From: a bacterium
GTDB taxonomy: Bacteria > Patescibacteriota > Saccharimonadia > Saccharimonadales > AWTP1-31
Assembly (NCBI GenBank): GCA_030426125.1
Contig: JAUHZB010000008.1
Coordinates: forward strand, 1 to 35,728
Direction of reading: 5' to 3'
DNA length: 35,728 bases
Position 1 is the first letter of the stretch; each line of letters begins with the position of its first letter. The notes beneath the pieces are model-generated. The model saw only the letters and a program-made list of their open reading frames with translations, made no database searches and was not told the origin of the DNA. A program made the position numbers and the translations under genes. Positions 8,425 to 16,319 of the stretch are shown piece by piece.

Positions 8425-8902
8425 GATTAATCTAGCCAAGAAGAGATATGGCACAGATCTACTTTTATCTGAATTGTTTAATGAGCAAACTTTCTACACA
8501 GCGTTTGTAAAAGACATAAAAGATGCAGCTCAAACTATAACAATCGAAAGTCCCTACTTAACAGAAAGGAGAGCTTTACAGTTTTCTAAAATATTTAAGA
8601 AACTCCATAAACGAGGTGTTCATATTCGTATAAATACCCGTGAGCCCAGGCATCACGACAAATTTCTTGAGATTCAAGCTTGGAAAGCGATTAAAGTACT
8701 GCGTAAATCTAAAGTTAAAGTTTACTTATGTAATGACATGAGACACCGCAAACTAGCGATTATAGATAATAAAATATTGTGGGACGGCAGCCTTAATATT
8801 ATGTCACAGTCCAATAGTAAGGAAATCATGAGGCGCTGCCACTCAGCTACGTTGTGCAAACAAATGATAACCTTCACCAAAGTAAATAATAGGTTTTGGT
8901 GA
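8417..8902 (+). CDS. Phospholipase D-like (single HKD) protein
   Basis: 161 residues from the ATG at 8417; an upstream ATG at 8378 in the same frame would add 13 residues of unlikely sequence. H110-x-K112-x4-D117 (RHRKLAIID) followed by WDGSLNI is a complete HKD motif, and the SNSKEIMRR after it is typical of PLD domains found in helicase- or restriction-associated proteins. A single HKD domain must dimerise to work; members are nucleases or phosphodiesterases. The upstream overlapping ORF suggests that the protein may be an N-terminally truncated or frameshifted version. It lies at the edge of the giant ATPase locus, divergent from it. Confidence 0.6.
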   Translation: MFRINLAKKRYGTDLLLSELFNEQTFYTAFVKDIKDAAQTITIESPYLTERRALQFSKIFKKLHKRGVHIRINTREPRHHDKFLEIQAWKAIKVLRKSKVKVYLCNDMRHRKLAIIDNKILWDGSLNIMSQSNSKEIMRRCHSATLCKQMITFTKVNNRFW

Positions 8903-8918
8903 TATACTAGGCAATATT
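8900..8918 (+). promoter_or_regulatory. Extended -10 before the 67-residue ORF
   Basis: TGA-TATACT (TATACT 8903-8908) lies ten bases before the ATG at 8919, so a transcript would carry a leader of about three bases. It overlaps the stop codon of the PLD gene. Confidence 0.4.
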
Positions 8919-9122
8919 ATGAGTGATCAAGAATTTAATGAGAAAGACATTGGGGTAGTTATTCGCTATCTTGAAATTCATAACCCAGAAAACGCTGACA
9001 GAGATTATGCAATACAATTACTCGAATCGATGCAAGGTCTAGCTCACGATATCTCGAAATCTGAAGAAATAAATTCTGATTTAATTCAAAAAGCACTCAA
9101 TAATCTAAAACATGATATATAG
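8919..9122 (+). CDS. Small acidic protein, unknown
   Basis: 67 residues, helical and acidic (starts MSDQEFNEKDIGVVIRYLEI). No family recognised. It is preceded by an extended -10 and ends one base before the convergent XRE gene's stop at 9123. Its position beside a repressor and a type IV secretion remnant suggests a small accessory or antitoxin-like protein, but nothing in the sequence shows this. Confidence 0.5.
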   Translation: MSDQEFNEKDIGVVIRYLEIHNPENADRDYAIQLLESMQGLAHDISKSEEINSDLIQKALNNLKHDI

Positions 9123-9332
9123 CTAAAATGGCAATATATCTGATGACTTAACGTGTAAACACTTTGCCAGACTTTCAAGTGTGGTTAAGGTTGGCATAAC
9201 CTCACCTCTTTCTATTTTTGCATAGTGGTTGGTGCTGACCCCTGCTTTACTAGCAACTTCTACTTGCGTTAAATGCTTAGCTAATCTAGCTCGTCTGATA
9301 TTTCTTGAAACCGTTATAATTAATTCTGCCAT
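9123..9332 (-). CDS. XRE-family HTH repressor
   Basis: 69 residues, entirely one HTH_3 domain (about 8-62). RLAKHLTQVEVASKAGVST forms the helix-turn-helix and YAKIERGEVMPTLTTLESLA is the classic following helix and turn. It would bind DNA as a dimer. It is divergent from the pilin-like genes, and a 26-bp perfect palindrome lies between them, a natural operator. It probably controls the conjugation module and perhaps itself. Confidence 0.8.
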   Translation of the reverse strand: MAELIITVSRNIRRARLAKHLTQVEVASKAGVSTNHYAKIERGEVMPTLTTLESLAKCLHVKSSDILPF

Positions 9333-9349
9333 CAGCGTATATGATAGCA
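9333..9349 (-). promoter_or_regulatory. Extended -10 directly before the XRE gene
   Basis: Minus-strand TGC-TATCAT (plus 9341-9349) ends eight bases before the ATG at 9332. No RBS is visible in the eight bases. Confidence 0.4.
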
Positions 9350-9457
9350 GATTTTAATTGTAATTTAATCTACAATCCATTCTATTACGCTTACCAGTAG
9401 TTACATGCTTACTTTCAAAATGCCTATGTAGTCCTCTTTTAAAATAAGTATTATGTA

Positions 9458-9483
9458 ATATACTTGTAATATTACAAGTATAT
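9458..9483. promoter_or_regulatory. 26-bp perfect palindrome, probable XRE operator
   Basis: The two 13-base arms (9458-9470 and 9471-9483) are exact inverted copies centred on TGTAATATTACA, with no spacer. It lies about 30 bases before the RBS of the pilin gene and 125 bases before the divergent XRE start, and it contains TATACT and TATA-like hexamers, so a bound protein would block a promoter. XRE dimers commonly bind such sites. Confidence 0.6.
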
Positions 9484-9515
9484 ATGCTACCTTTCAAGTA
9501 CAGGAGGAGGAAGGT

Positions 9516-9860
9516 ATGGGTAAACTAAATAAACTCACTTTAGCGAGTACATTGCTAGCTTTTGGGTGCCTGATAGCCTTTCCCGACAGTGCTTTTGCAC
9601 AAGGCTCGGGTGACGTTGGACAAGTAGAAAACTTTATTAGGAACGTTATCCAAGCCATAGCAGGATTAGCCGGTCTCATTGCGACCGGCTTTTTTGTTGT
9701 CGGGGGGTTTGGCTATATAACCAGTTCGGGTAATCCTGAAGTATTAGACCGTAGTAAGAGAACTTTGTTCTACTCTGGTTTAGGGCTAGCAATAACCGTA
9801 GGAGCGTTTGTACTGAGTAGTATCGTTGGCGGTATTGCTTCAAGCGCCTTTGGAGGGTAA
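9516..9860 (+). CDS. VirB2/TrbC-like pilin subunit
   Basis: 114 residues. A signal peptide runs to about residue 29 (basic start, hydrophobic core, then SAFAQ cleavage). Two membrane helices follow (about 45-67 and 86-110), separated by the short loop TSSGNPEVLDRSKRTLFYS. This two-helix, loop-with-SGNP layout is typical of pilin-like proteins in CPR type IV secretion clusters. It has the strongest RBS of the window (AGGAGGAGG, seven bases before ATG). The next gene starts eight bases after its stop and resembles it, so they form an operon. Confidence 0.8.
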   Translation: MGKLNKLTLASTLLAFGCLIAFPDSAFAQGSGDVGQVENFIRNVIQAIAGLAGLIATGFFVVGGFGYITSSGNPEVLDRSKRTLFYSGLGLAITVGAFVLSSIVGGIASSAFGG

Positions 9861-9868
9861 CACCAAAG

Positions 9869-10420
9869 ATGCAAGAGATTGTCACTCAACTACACGGGGT
9901 GGCAACTCTCGCGGTCGTCAATACCGACATTCAAAACTATCTGCGACCGATAATGCTATCTCTTATTGGTTTAGCTGGAGTAGTCTCAGCGTTCTTTATA
10001 ATCCTCGGTGGTATTGGCTACTCAACCAGTGCTGGAAAACCAGAAAAACTGGAGCATTCTAAGAAAGTTCTTAAGAATGCCCTTATTGGTTTGGTTATAG
10101 TCATTGCAGCAGGAACGCTCACAGCAATCCTCAGTAATGCGTACTCCAGTGGTGGCAATGCCAGTCTAGAAAATGCACCAGTGCTGACACCAATTAACAC
10201 CGATACTGGCGGTGGTGGCATTACTGAACTCCTGATCAATGCCATTATTGGTTTGTTTAAGCATATTATTGAAACCGCAGCTCAGCCATTTATTAGCGCC
10301 CTCGATTTCTTTACGCGTAGTACACCACTGATGGCAGATAACCCCAGTGTCTTTAAATTGTGGCTGACTGTCCACTCAACAACAAGACGATGCTCGATTA
10401 GTGAATATTATCTTAGCTAA
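9869..10420 (+). pseudogene. VirB2/VirB6-like membrane protein, truncated by deletion
   Basis: 183 codons. The first ~95 residues repeat the pilin-like pattern (membrane helix, ILGGIGYSTSAGKPEKLEHSKK loop, second helix). A Gly-rich linker and the start of a VirB6-like region (FKHIIETAAQPFISALDFF, then NPSVFKLWLTV) follow. After about residue 167 the protein turns to an unrelated tail rich in Ser/Thr/Arg, because the frame runs out of phase into a coupling-protein fragment. The missing part should have held several membrane helices. I read it as a deletion junction near 10360-10375. The short protein may still be made. Confidence 0.65.
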
Positions 10421-10766
10421 TGTGGGGACAGTAGTTGCGTTTCGATCCGGTAGCCCCGTTGATGAAAAGCTCATATTACCCTTGTTTAGCCCCTACGTGA
10501 GTGAAGGCGAAATTGCTAATCTTCCAGCATATAACTACTACATCCGCATTGCAGCAATTGAGGCTCAAGAACCTATGTCGGGGCAAACTGTGGTATTGGA
10601 TGAAGCAACGCATAACTATACAGATAGAGTAATAGAAAGCTCGAGGCATATGTATGGAAAAACAAGTGTCCAACGCTCTCCTGCAAAAAACAAAGCAGCT
10701 GCTAAAAAAATAAATAGTAGTCATGGAAAGAAAAACTTGGTATTGCCAAATAAAAAACTTATATAG
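10371..10766 (+). pseudogene. VirD4/TraD-like coupling protein, C-terminal fragment
   Basis: The frame is open after a TGA at 10362-10364 and reads STQQQDDARLVNIILANVGT, then VVAFRSGSPVDEKLI and LPAYNYYIRI. This is the C-terminal end of TraD/TraG/VirD4 ATPases (sTQ......i..N.gt.v.FR.g..da..l...f......l..lp....y.r). It has no P-loop, so it cannot be an active ATPase. A GTG at 10401 could start a 121-residue product with a basic tail. Together with the previous entry it shows that the bulk of a type IV secretion operon (VirB4, most of VirB6, most of VirD4) has been lost. Confidence 0.65.
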
Positions 10767-10784
10767 ACGTCCAAACTGTACTCT

Positions 10785-11360
10785 CTAATCCGGAGAGCTT
10801 AGTAAGAAATTTTTTTCCTGATCTGCTAGCTTTAGTGTCAACTTGCCAATAAATATAATCGCAATAACGTTTATTACGACACTAATATATATGGCTGTGT
10901 TAATTCGTGAGGCGCTAAAATATGCTCCACTTCCCGCAATAGTTGTCACGAAGGGAGCAAGAAATGAACCACCGCAAGCAATACAGTGTGACCCTACTAG
11001 CGCACCGACACTACCGAAAGTACTTGCCTTTACTCCTTTAGCCTGCTGCTTTCTCTTTATTGCAAGTCCCATGAGCATTAGATTAATTGCTGTGACAAAA
11101 GAAAATAGAAATATTGATAAGACTCTAGGGTCAGTAACATTGCTAATAATAGTCGTGAACGAATTAATCATAAAAGAAATTTTTTCGAAAAAATTAAGAT
11201 TAGGATTAGTAAAGATAACCCCAAATAGATCAAGACTGGTGAGGTATACAAACAGCCACAACATAGAAAACCAAAGTATTATAAAGCGCCAGGGTCTTTT
11301 TCTTATTAGCAAGCTGATAAACCAAACATTTATTCTTAATGTGTCTTTTCGGTTAGCCAC
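10785..11360 (-). CDS. Membrane protein with conserved-looking HCxxCGG motif
   Basis: 191 residues with about five membrane helices. Between helices three and four lies GSHCIACGGSFLAPF with H125, C126, C129, G130, which could bind a metal ion or form a disulfide. No named family recognised; copper-resistance context is the only clue. Its start overlaps the cytochrome b5-like gene by eight bases, making it the last gene of the leftward copper operon. No clear terminator follows; it converges on the coupling-protein fragment. Confidence 0.6.
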   Translation of the reverse strand: MANRKDTLRINVWFISLLIRKRPWRFIILWFSMLWLFVYLTSLDLFGVIFTNPNLNFFEKISFMINSFTTIISNVTDPRVLSIFLFSFVTAINLMLMGLAIKRKQQAKGVKASTFGSVGALVGSHCIACGGSFLAPFVTTIAGSGAYFSASRINTAIYISVVINVIAIIFIGKLTLKLADQEKNFLLSSPD

Positions 11361-11799
11361 TTATTTCCCCAATTCTTAGTTCCTCCAATAGTTGACGTGC
11401 CTCTGGAGAGTGGAATTCACTAGGAAATTCAGGATTTTCTTCCCTTAGCTTATCGGCATACTCTTTAGGTGCACCTTGGTTTTTGAAGGCCTCGGTTGCG
11501 TCAACACCACAGGCTTGTAATATTAAGTCCCCACCTGGGTGTCGGTTTATAAATTCTGTTAAATCATATACATAATCATCAATTACTGTCCAACAATCTT
11601 CCTTGGATTTATGCTGGGCAACCTCACTAAGTGTATAGGTGCTAGTTTCTGGAGGTGCTTCTACTTGAGGTTTGCTATCGTCTACTTCAGCTGTATCGGG
11701 ACTGTCTATAATAGTCACGGAGCTTCGGTTTATTAGTACTCCAGCAATAGCAACAAAAATAAAGGGAAGAGCCAATAGTGCAAATACTGTCTTTTTCAT
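11353..11799 (-). CDS. Membrane-anchored cytochrome b5-like heme-binding protein
   Basis: 148 residues. Residues 1-24 form an N-terminal membrane anchor or signal, 25-53 a Pro/Glu linker. The domain begins YTLSEVAQHKSKEDCWTVID, with HPGG at 87-90; H87 would be one axial heme ligand. The second is probably H130 (EFHSPEARQLL), after a longer insert than in classic cytochrome b5. It would sit outside the membrane and carry electrons or heme. The gene starts three bases after the CopB-type gene's stop, so it belongs to the same operon. Heme use is unusual for a reduced CPR genome, so heme may be scavenged, or the domain may bind something else. Confidence 0.75.
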   Translation of the reverse strand: MKKTVFALLALPFIFVAIAGVLINRSSVTIIDSPDTAEVDDSKPQVEAPPETSTYTLSEVAQHKSKEDCWTVIDDYVYDLTEFINRHPGGDLILQACGVDATEAFKNQGAPKEYADKLREENPEFPSEFHSPEARQLLEELRIGEISG

Positions 11800-11802
11800 A
11801 AA

Positions 11803-13884
11803 TTAAATATCAACCCTCCTCAGTAGTTGCGCATTGAAGGCAACAATAATTGTAGATAGTGACATCAACGCAGCACCTACAGCAGGTGACAGTACGAAGC
11901 CGATTGATGCGAATGCACCGGCTGCCATTGGTACAGCGATTAAATTATAGCCTGTTGCCCAGACTAAGTTTTGAACCATCTTTGCGTACGTTTTTCTGGA
12001 AAGAGTGACTATCTTAGAAACGCCCCGTGGATCACTGCTGGCGAGGACTATCCCGGCTGATTCAATAGCTACATCTGTTCCAGCTCCTATCGCAATACCA
12101 ATATCTGCTTGAGTGAGAGCTGGGGCATCATTTACCCCATCACCAACCATTGCGACTTTCGACCCATCCTTTTGGAGTTTTAATACAACTTCAGACTTGT
12201 TTTGAGGTAAAACTTCAGCGTAGTATTCGTCTATACCTAGTTCTTTAGCGACCCATTTTGCTACTCCATCTGAATCACCAGTCAACAGTGCGACACGTTT
12301 GTCACTAGCTTGCAGTTTCGCTACTGCCTCAAATGACTCTGCTCGTATGACGTCGGTTATTAAAAATGCGGCTTTCACTTCTGAATTATCAAATAAGTAA
12401 ACTATAGTTTGCCCATTACTGTCTGCATCTTGGCTTGCTCTATTGAATTTGTCACTTAAGGTAATCGAGTGTTCTTGAAGCAACCTAGGTCCGCCAACAA
12501 AGTACTCTTTGGTATTAAACTCAGCTTTTGCTCCCCGGCCTTCTAGAGCACTAAACTTGCTAATTTTTGGTAAAGACAACTTCTTTTTTTCAGCAGCGTC
12601 AACAATAGCTCTAGCTATAGGATGCTCCGAATCGTGTTCAATAGAGGCAGCCAGTTTTAGATATTTTGAAACGTCATCTGAAATTATATTCACTACGCCT
12701 TGTTCACCTTTAGTGAGTGTTCCAGTTTTATCGAAAAGCACTACATCAATCTTTCTTGCTGCTTCCAAAGCCATTCTTTGTCGGATAAGTAACCCAGACT
12801 TTGCAGCTTTAGTGGTAGATATGGCAGTTACTAATGGTATAGCAAGGCCTAGGGCATGGGGACAAGCGATAATTAGAACAGCAACCACCCGCTCTAATAT
12901 ATAGTTAGCACTCTGATCACTAAACACACCCCAACCTATTGCTGTTATAAGCGCCGCTAGAACTGCAAAGTAGAATAGATATTTAGCTGCAGTATCAGCG
13001 AGCAGCTGAGTTCTTGATTTACTGGCCTGAGCATCGGCAACTAATTTCATTATTCCTGAAAGGGCACTATCTTCACCTATTTTGGTGACTTTAACCTCCA
13101 AAGAGCCACTTCCGTTAATCGTGCCGCCGATTACAAGAGCACCCTTGGTCTTGTCGACCGCTTTTGATTCACCAGTTAACATCGACTCATTTACCTTAGT
13201 AGTTCCTTTAACAACTTCACCATCAGCCGGAACATTTGTTCCTGGTCGAATAAGCACCATATCACCAATTTTGAGTTCACTCACTGCGACGGTTTTAATT
13301 TTTCCATTAATTAACAGTTCTGCTTCATCAGGTAGTAATTTGGCTAACTCTTTAAGCGCGCCCTGGGCATTGCTAATTGAAGCCATTTCCAGCCAGTGTC
13401 CTAGTAACATAATTGTAATTAAGGTGGCTAGCTCCCACCAAAAACCCATACCATCTACCAATCCAAGGGTTATCATCGAACTGTAGACAAATGCTACACT
13501 AATAGCTAGGGATATAAGCGTCATCATGCCTGGCTGGCGGTTAGCTATTTCAGCCTTACCACCCCGTAGGAATACTAAGCCTCCGTAAAAGAAAATGATC
13601 ACACCTAAGATTGCTGATATATATTGACTGCCGGTGAAACTAATGGAGGTAAAGTTTAGTAGATCTTGAATTGTTGGTGAAAAATACAGTACTGGTAATG
13701 TCAGTGCCAAAGATAGCCAAAACTTGTTTCTAAACATATTAATACTATGGCCAGCGTGTTTATCATGATCGTGACTATCGTTTGCATCTATGGTCTTTTT
13801 TTCTAAAGCCATATGACATTCGGGGCATGTGCCACGCTCATCTTTCTGAACCTCTGGGTGCATCGGGCAAACATACTTGATCAT
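11803..13884 (-). CDS. copB: CopB-type (P1B-3) heavy-metal translocating P-type ATPase
   Basis: 693 residues. The N-terminus carries a YHS-like metal site, YVCPMHPEV...CPECHM (C6, H9, C20, C23), then a His-rich stretch (38-47). Eight membrane helices are expected; TGES is at 237-240, the transport motif is C341-P342-H343, the phosphorylation site D385 in DKTGT, H421-P422, and GDGVND at 581-586. CPH together with MSLST near 674-678 marks the P1B-3 (CopB) group, which exports Cu(II) or Cu(I) from the cytoplasm. The start overlaps the upstream gene's stop (ATGA), so translation is coupled in the csoR-led operon. Confidence 0.92.
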   Translation of the reverse strand: MIKYVCPMHPEVQKDERGTCPECHMALEKKTIDANDSHDHDKHAGHSINMFRNKFWLSLALTLPVLYFSPTIQDLLNFTSISFTGSQYISAILGVIIFFYGGLVFLRGGKAEIANRQPGMMTLISLAISVAFVYSSMITLGLVDGMGFWWELATLITIMLLGHWLEMASISNAQGALKELAKLLPDEAELLINGKIKTVAVSELKIGDMVLIRPGTNVPADGEVVKGTTKVNESMLTGESKAVDKTKGALVIGGTINGSGSLEVKVTKIGEDSALSGIMKLVADAQASKSRTQLLADTAAKYLFYFAVLAALITAIGWGVFSDQSANYILERVVAVLIIACPHALGLAIPLVTAISTTKAAKSGLLIRQRMALEAARKIDVVLFDKTGTLTKGEQGVVNIISDDVSKYLKLAASIEHDSEHPIARAIVDAAEKKKLSLPKISKFSALEGRGAKAEFNTKEYFVGGPRLLQEHSITLSDKFNRASQDADSNGQTIVYLFDNSEVKAAFLITDVIRAESFEAVAKLQASDKRVALLTGDSDGVAKWVAKELGIDEYYAEVLPQNKSEVVLKLQKDGSKVAMVGDGVNDAPALTQADIGIAIGAGTDVAIESAGIVLASSDPRGVSKIVTLSRKTYAKMVQNLVWATGYNLIAVPMAAGAFASIGFVLSPAVGAALMSLSTIIVAFNAQLLRRVDI

Positions 13885-14759
13885 CGAATTTTACTCCAGT
13901 TCTTTGCACTATCGGTTGTTTTATAAATCTCCAAAGACTTATTTATGAGGTACATTACATCAGCGTCTTGTGGATCATGGACTAAATACATAACTAAATC
14001 ACCGCTATAGGAATCAATATTGTCCCATGTTTTTCCTCCATCTACAGTCATCATCAGACCAGAATCTACCGTATTGACTACTAGGTTTTCACTATTACTT
14101 GGATTTACTGAAACTGTAGTGATTGTGCCAGCTAAATTTAAGCCAGACCAAGTGTTACCCTTATCGCTGCTTATCTGTAAACCTTCAGAAGTACCAGCAT
14201 ACAGAACGTTACTATTATCAGAACTTGTAGCGAGCGTATAGATATTGCTAGGAGCTGTCTGTATAATTTGCCAGTCTTTTCCTTCGTTTGTGCTTCGCTG
14301 TAGCTGTCCTTGATAGGTTCCATAAACGATATTTGGATCTACCCAACTCACAGCCATTGCGTGAAAGTCTACAGGACCATCAGCGCCAGCAGAAATCTTT
14401 TCCCAAGTTTTACCACCATCTGTGGATCTTTGGAAACCGATATTGCCACCTCTACTAGAATGACCACTACTATAAAATATGCTAGTTTCTGTCGGGTGAG
14501 CAGAAAATCCCATGTAGTCATCTTGATCATCACTAACTTGTACTAACTCATTATCATCTATCATAGCTAACAAGCCTCTATGTGTTGCAATATAGACTTT
14601 AGACGGATTTTCTCTATCTACTGCTAAACCGTGGGCATCTTGTAGTCTGGATATCGTTTCGTTTTTGTCAGACTGCTCCTCGCTGTTGTTCGGCTTCAAG
14701 GTAATTAGTAAGGCAAGTGCCAGAACAAATACTGTAGCTCCAATAATTATTTTCTTCAC
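13881..14759 (-). CDS. F510_1955-type beta-propeller protein with Asp-box repeats
   Basis: 292 residues with an N-terminal membrane anchor or signal (1-21). Several Asp-box/BNR motifs repeat: STDGGKTW, STNEGKDW, SSDKGNTW, TVDGGKTW, TTDSAKNW, each one blade of a beta-propeller as in sialidase or Ycf48-like proteins. The F510_1955 family is often called a glycosylhydrolase, but no catalytic residues can be recognised, and its copper-operon setting suggests a binding or assembly role outside the membrane. Start is GTG, overlapping the previous gene's stop (GTGA). Its own stop overlaps the copB start. Confidence 0.75.
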   Translation of the reverse strand: MKKIIIGATVFVLALALLITLKPNNSEEQSDKNETISRLQDAHGLAVDRENPSKVYIATHRGLLAMIDDNELVQVSDDQDDYMGFSAHPTETSIFYSSGHSSRGGNIGFQRSTDGGKTWEKISAGADGPVDFHAMAVSWVDPNIVYGTYQGQLQRSTNEGKDWQIIQTAPSNIYTLATSSDNSNVLYAGTSEGLQISSDKGNTWSGLNLAGTITTVSVNPSNSENLVVNTVDSGLMMTVDGGKTWDNIDSYSGDLVMYLVHDPQDADVMYLINKSLEIYKTTDSAKNWSKIR

Positions 14760-14956
14760 GGTCGCTCCTTTTGGTGATGATCGAGGCTGTTGACTTCTTC
14801 TCTAGATTGTCTTGACTCGATAGAATATTTTATTATCTCAAGATTGCAACTTTTATTCTCCTTGCACCATTTCTCGCATTTTATAGCTATCGTCTCACTA
14901 CGGTAATGTAGCCCACATTCATTGCATCGATATAACTTTTTTTGATTTTCTTTCAT
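14756..14956 (-). CDS. Small zinc-ribbon-like protein
   Basis: 66 residues from the ATG at 14956, chosen because GGAGGG lies eight bases before it; an ATG 18 bases further upstream sits inside the neighbouring gene. Cys/His residues are C11, C14, H17, C27, C31 and C37 (YRCNECGLHY, then KCEKWCKENKSC), enough for one or two metal sites. Cytoplasmic, no signal. It may bind zinc or copper; such small proteins accompany copper genes in CPR genomes, to my recollection. Fifth from the end of the operon, overlapping the next gene by four bases. Confidence 0.6.
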   Translation of the reverse strand: MKENQKKLYRCNECGLHYRSETIAIKCEKWCKENKSCNLEIIKYSIESRQSREEVNSLDHHQKERP

Positions 14957-14961
14957 ATCGC

Positions 14962-15765
14962 CTACCCTCCACAAGTTGATTTTTGAAGTGGTACTAAATT
15001 ATTTAAGCGATCTTTAATCTGCTCATCGGAAGGTTGGTCTTTCTGGGCAAAGATTACTATGTTGCCAATTAGGTTATTTATCCGAGTGAGTTCGTTTTCG
15101 TCTAGATCAGATTCGGCTGTTTCTTCTTTTACGGTTGAGCCACCCCCATGTGCGTAGGCCTTTTTAAAGAATAGGTCGCTAATAGTAGAGCCTGTTTCAT
15201 CGTTTGTGGATAAATTACTTTTCTTGCCAAAGAATTCTTCCATATTTTGGTTTAGAAAATCATTCCAGTCTTTTTGCTCGTAACTGTCGGCATCACCAAT
15301 ATATACATAGTAGTTTGTGTCTTCTGAAACCTCTGGCAGTAACTGCCCGTGCGTTTTCACTGTACCCATCCTCATCATTCCATGATCAAAACGTCGCCCC
15401 AGGATATTATCCTGTCCACCTATAAAATTCCAACCATAGTATTTCAAGAACTCACCACCAGTAAGCCCTTTCCAGTGGACGTGGGTCATCTGGTCCACGC
15501 CATCATGGAAGTCTACAGGTTCTTCTGGCAATTCAACACTGCAAGAGTCGGCATTATAATTCTCTTGGAACTCTGACTTTGTGAAATCCACAGCCTGACC
15601 ATCTACAACTATCTGTGTTCGTATATGATAATGCTCAAAGGCAGGTTGTCTAATATTTTCTGGGCTAGACGCATATAGGTAGCTATAGCCAGCGCCAAGA
15701 ACAAGTAATGATACTCCTACAATGCTTAGGCCAAAAAATAGTAATCGTCTAGAACTTAGCTTCAT
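14962..15765 (-). CDS. Secreted His/Met-rich protein, unknown family
   Basis: 267 residues, with a membrane anchor or signal at 8-30. Histidines cluster in FEHYHI (H45, H47), DFHDGVDQMTHVHWKG (H87, H95, H97) and RFDHGMMRMG (H128 with three Met), which looks like metal binding. Later regions are Asp/Glu-rich, with AHGGGS and a single C-terminal CGG; C75 could pair with it. No known domain is recognised. Copper binding outside the membrane is inferred from these residues and the operon. Start overlaps the DUF5676-like stop (ATGA). Confidence 0.6.
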   Translation of the reverse strand: MKLSSRRLLFFGLSIVGVSLLVLGAGYSYLYASSPENIRQPAFEHYHIRTQIVVDGQAVDFTKSEFQENYNADSCSVELPEEPVDFHDGVDQMTHVHWKGLTGGEFLKYYGWNFIGGQDNILGRRFDHGMMRMGTVKTHGQLLPEVSEDTNYYVYIGDADSYEQKDWNDFLNQNMEEFFGKKSNLSTNDETGSTISDLFFKKAYAHGGGSTVKEETAESDLDENELTRINNLIGNIVIFAQKDQPSDEQIKDRLNNLVPLQKSTCGG

Positions 15766-16031
15766 GAATACCGCCTAGTGCTAGAGTTATTCTCAAGTAA
15801 CCAACCGAAAATGTAACCAATAAGAGCAAAAAAGGCTGAGATTGTAATTCCACCAAGAATAAAACTCTCCCAGGTTATAGCATAACTCTCAACATTCATG
15901 CCATGCATCCACCACTCAGTTATTGTCCGTGACATATCTGGGAATAGAGCCACGAATATTGAACAAGTCACCCAGATAAACGCCGTGGTTTTTGCTGATA
16001 CCATTGCTAGATTATGTTTTGATATTTTCAT
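15762..16031 (-). CDS. DUF5676-like small membrane protein
   Basis: 89 residues, two membrane helices (about 14-31 and 54-78). The loop between them holds WWMHGM (H43, M42, M45), facing outward, a possible copper ligand set. Length and the FILGG...GYIFGWL second helix resemble DUF5676, whose members are common beside copper and silver genes. Second in the operon, nine bases after csoR, and overlapping the next start by four bases. Confidence 0.55.
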   Translation of the reverse strand: MKISKHNLAMVSAKTTAFIWVTCSIFVALFPDMSRTITEWWMHGMNVESYAITWESFILGGITISAFFALIGYIFGWLLENNSSTRRYS

Positions 16032-16040
16032 AGATCCCCC

Positions 16041-16319
16041 TTATTTGTTATTCGATAGATTATATAAATCTAGTAGCTCAGTGATTAGTTCTTCTTGAGC
16101 CTTATCGTTACTGGATTCAAAGCCATCTTTAACATGTGTTCGAATATGGTTTTCTAAAATTAGTTTATTTAATGATCCGAGTGATTTTTGAATAGCTAGA
16201 CTTTGAGTTAAAATATCCATGCAATATTTTTCTTCATCAATGGCTTTTACTAGCCCCTTGAACTGGCCTTCAATTATCTTAGATCTGTGGGTTGCTCGTT
16301 TTTTAATATCTTTAATCAT
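16041..16319 (-). CDS. csoR: CsoR/RcnR-family metal-responsive repressor
   Basis: 92 residues from the ATG at 16319; an ATG at 16373 would add 18 residues unlike the family. The DUF156 helices begin HRSKIIEGQFKGLVKAIDEE; C33 (KYCMDIL) and H58 (LENHIRTHV) match the first two metal ligands. The third position holds H62 instead of the copper-type Cys, a Cys-His-His set as in some nickel/cobalt sensors. The operon it leads is copper-like and the operator is G-tract type, so copper is still likely. It binds DNA without metal and releases it on binding. First gene of the operon. Confidence 0.85.
   Translation of the reverse strand: MIKDIKKRATHRSKIIEGQFKGLVKAIDEEKYCMDILTQSLAIQKSLGSLNKLILENHIRTHVKDGFESSNDKAQEELITELLDLYNLSNNK

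Noticed and set aside
10768-10810. Possible terminator CTCTC...GAGAG with later T-run
   Set aside because: The T-run is about 15 bases beyond the short stem, so it does not form a standard terminator.
10843-11379. 178-codon plus-strand ORF
   Set aside because: Antisense to the membrane protein and cytochrome genes, with no recognisable domain; the minus-strand genes have clear motifs and operon overlaps.
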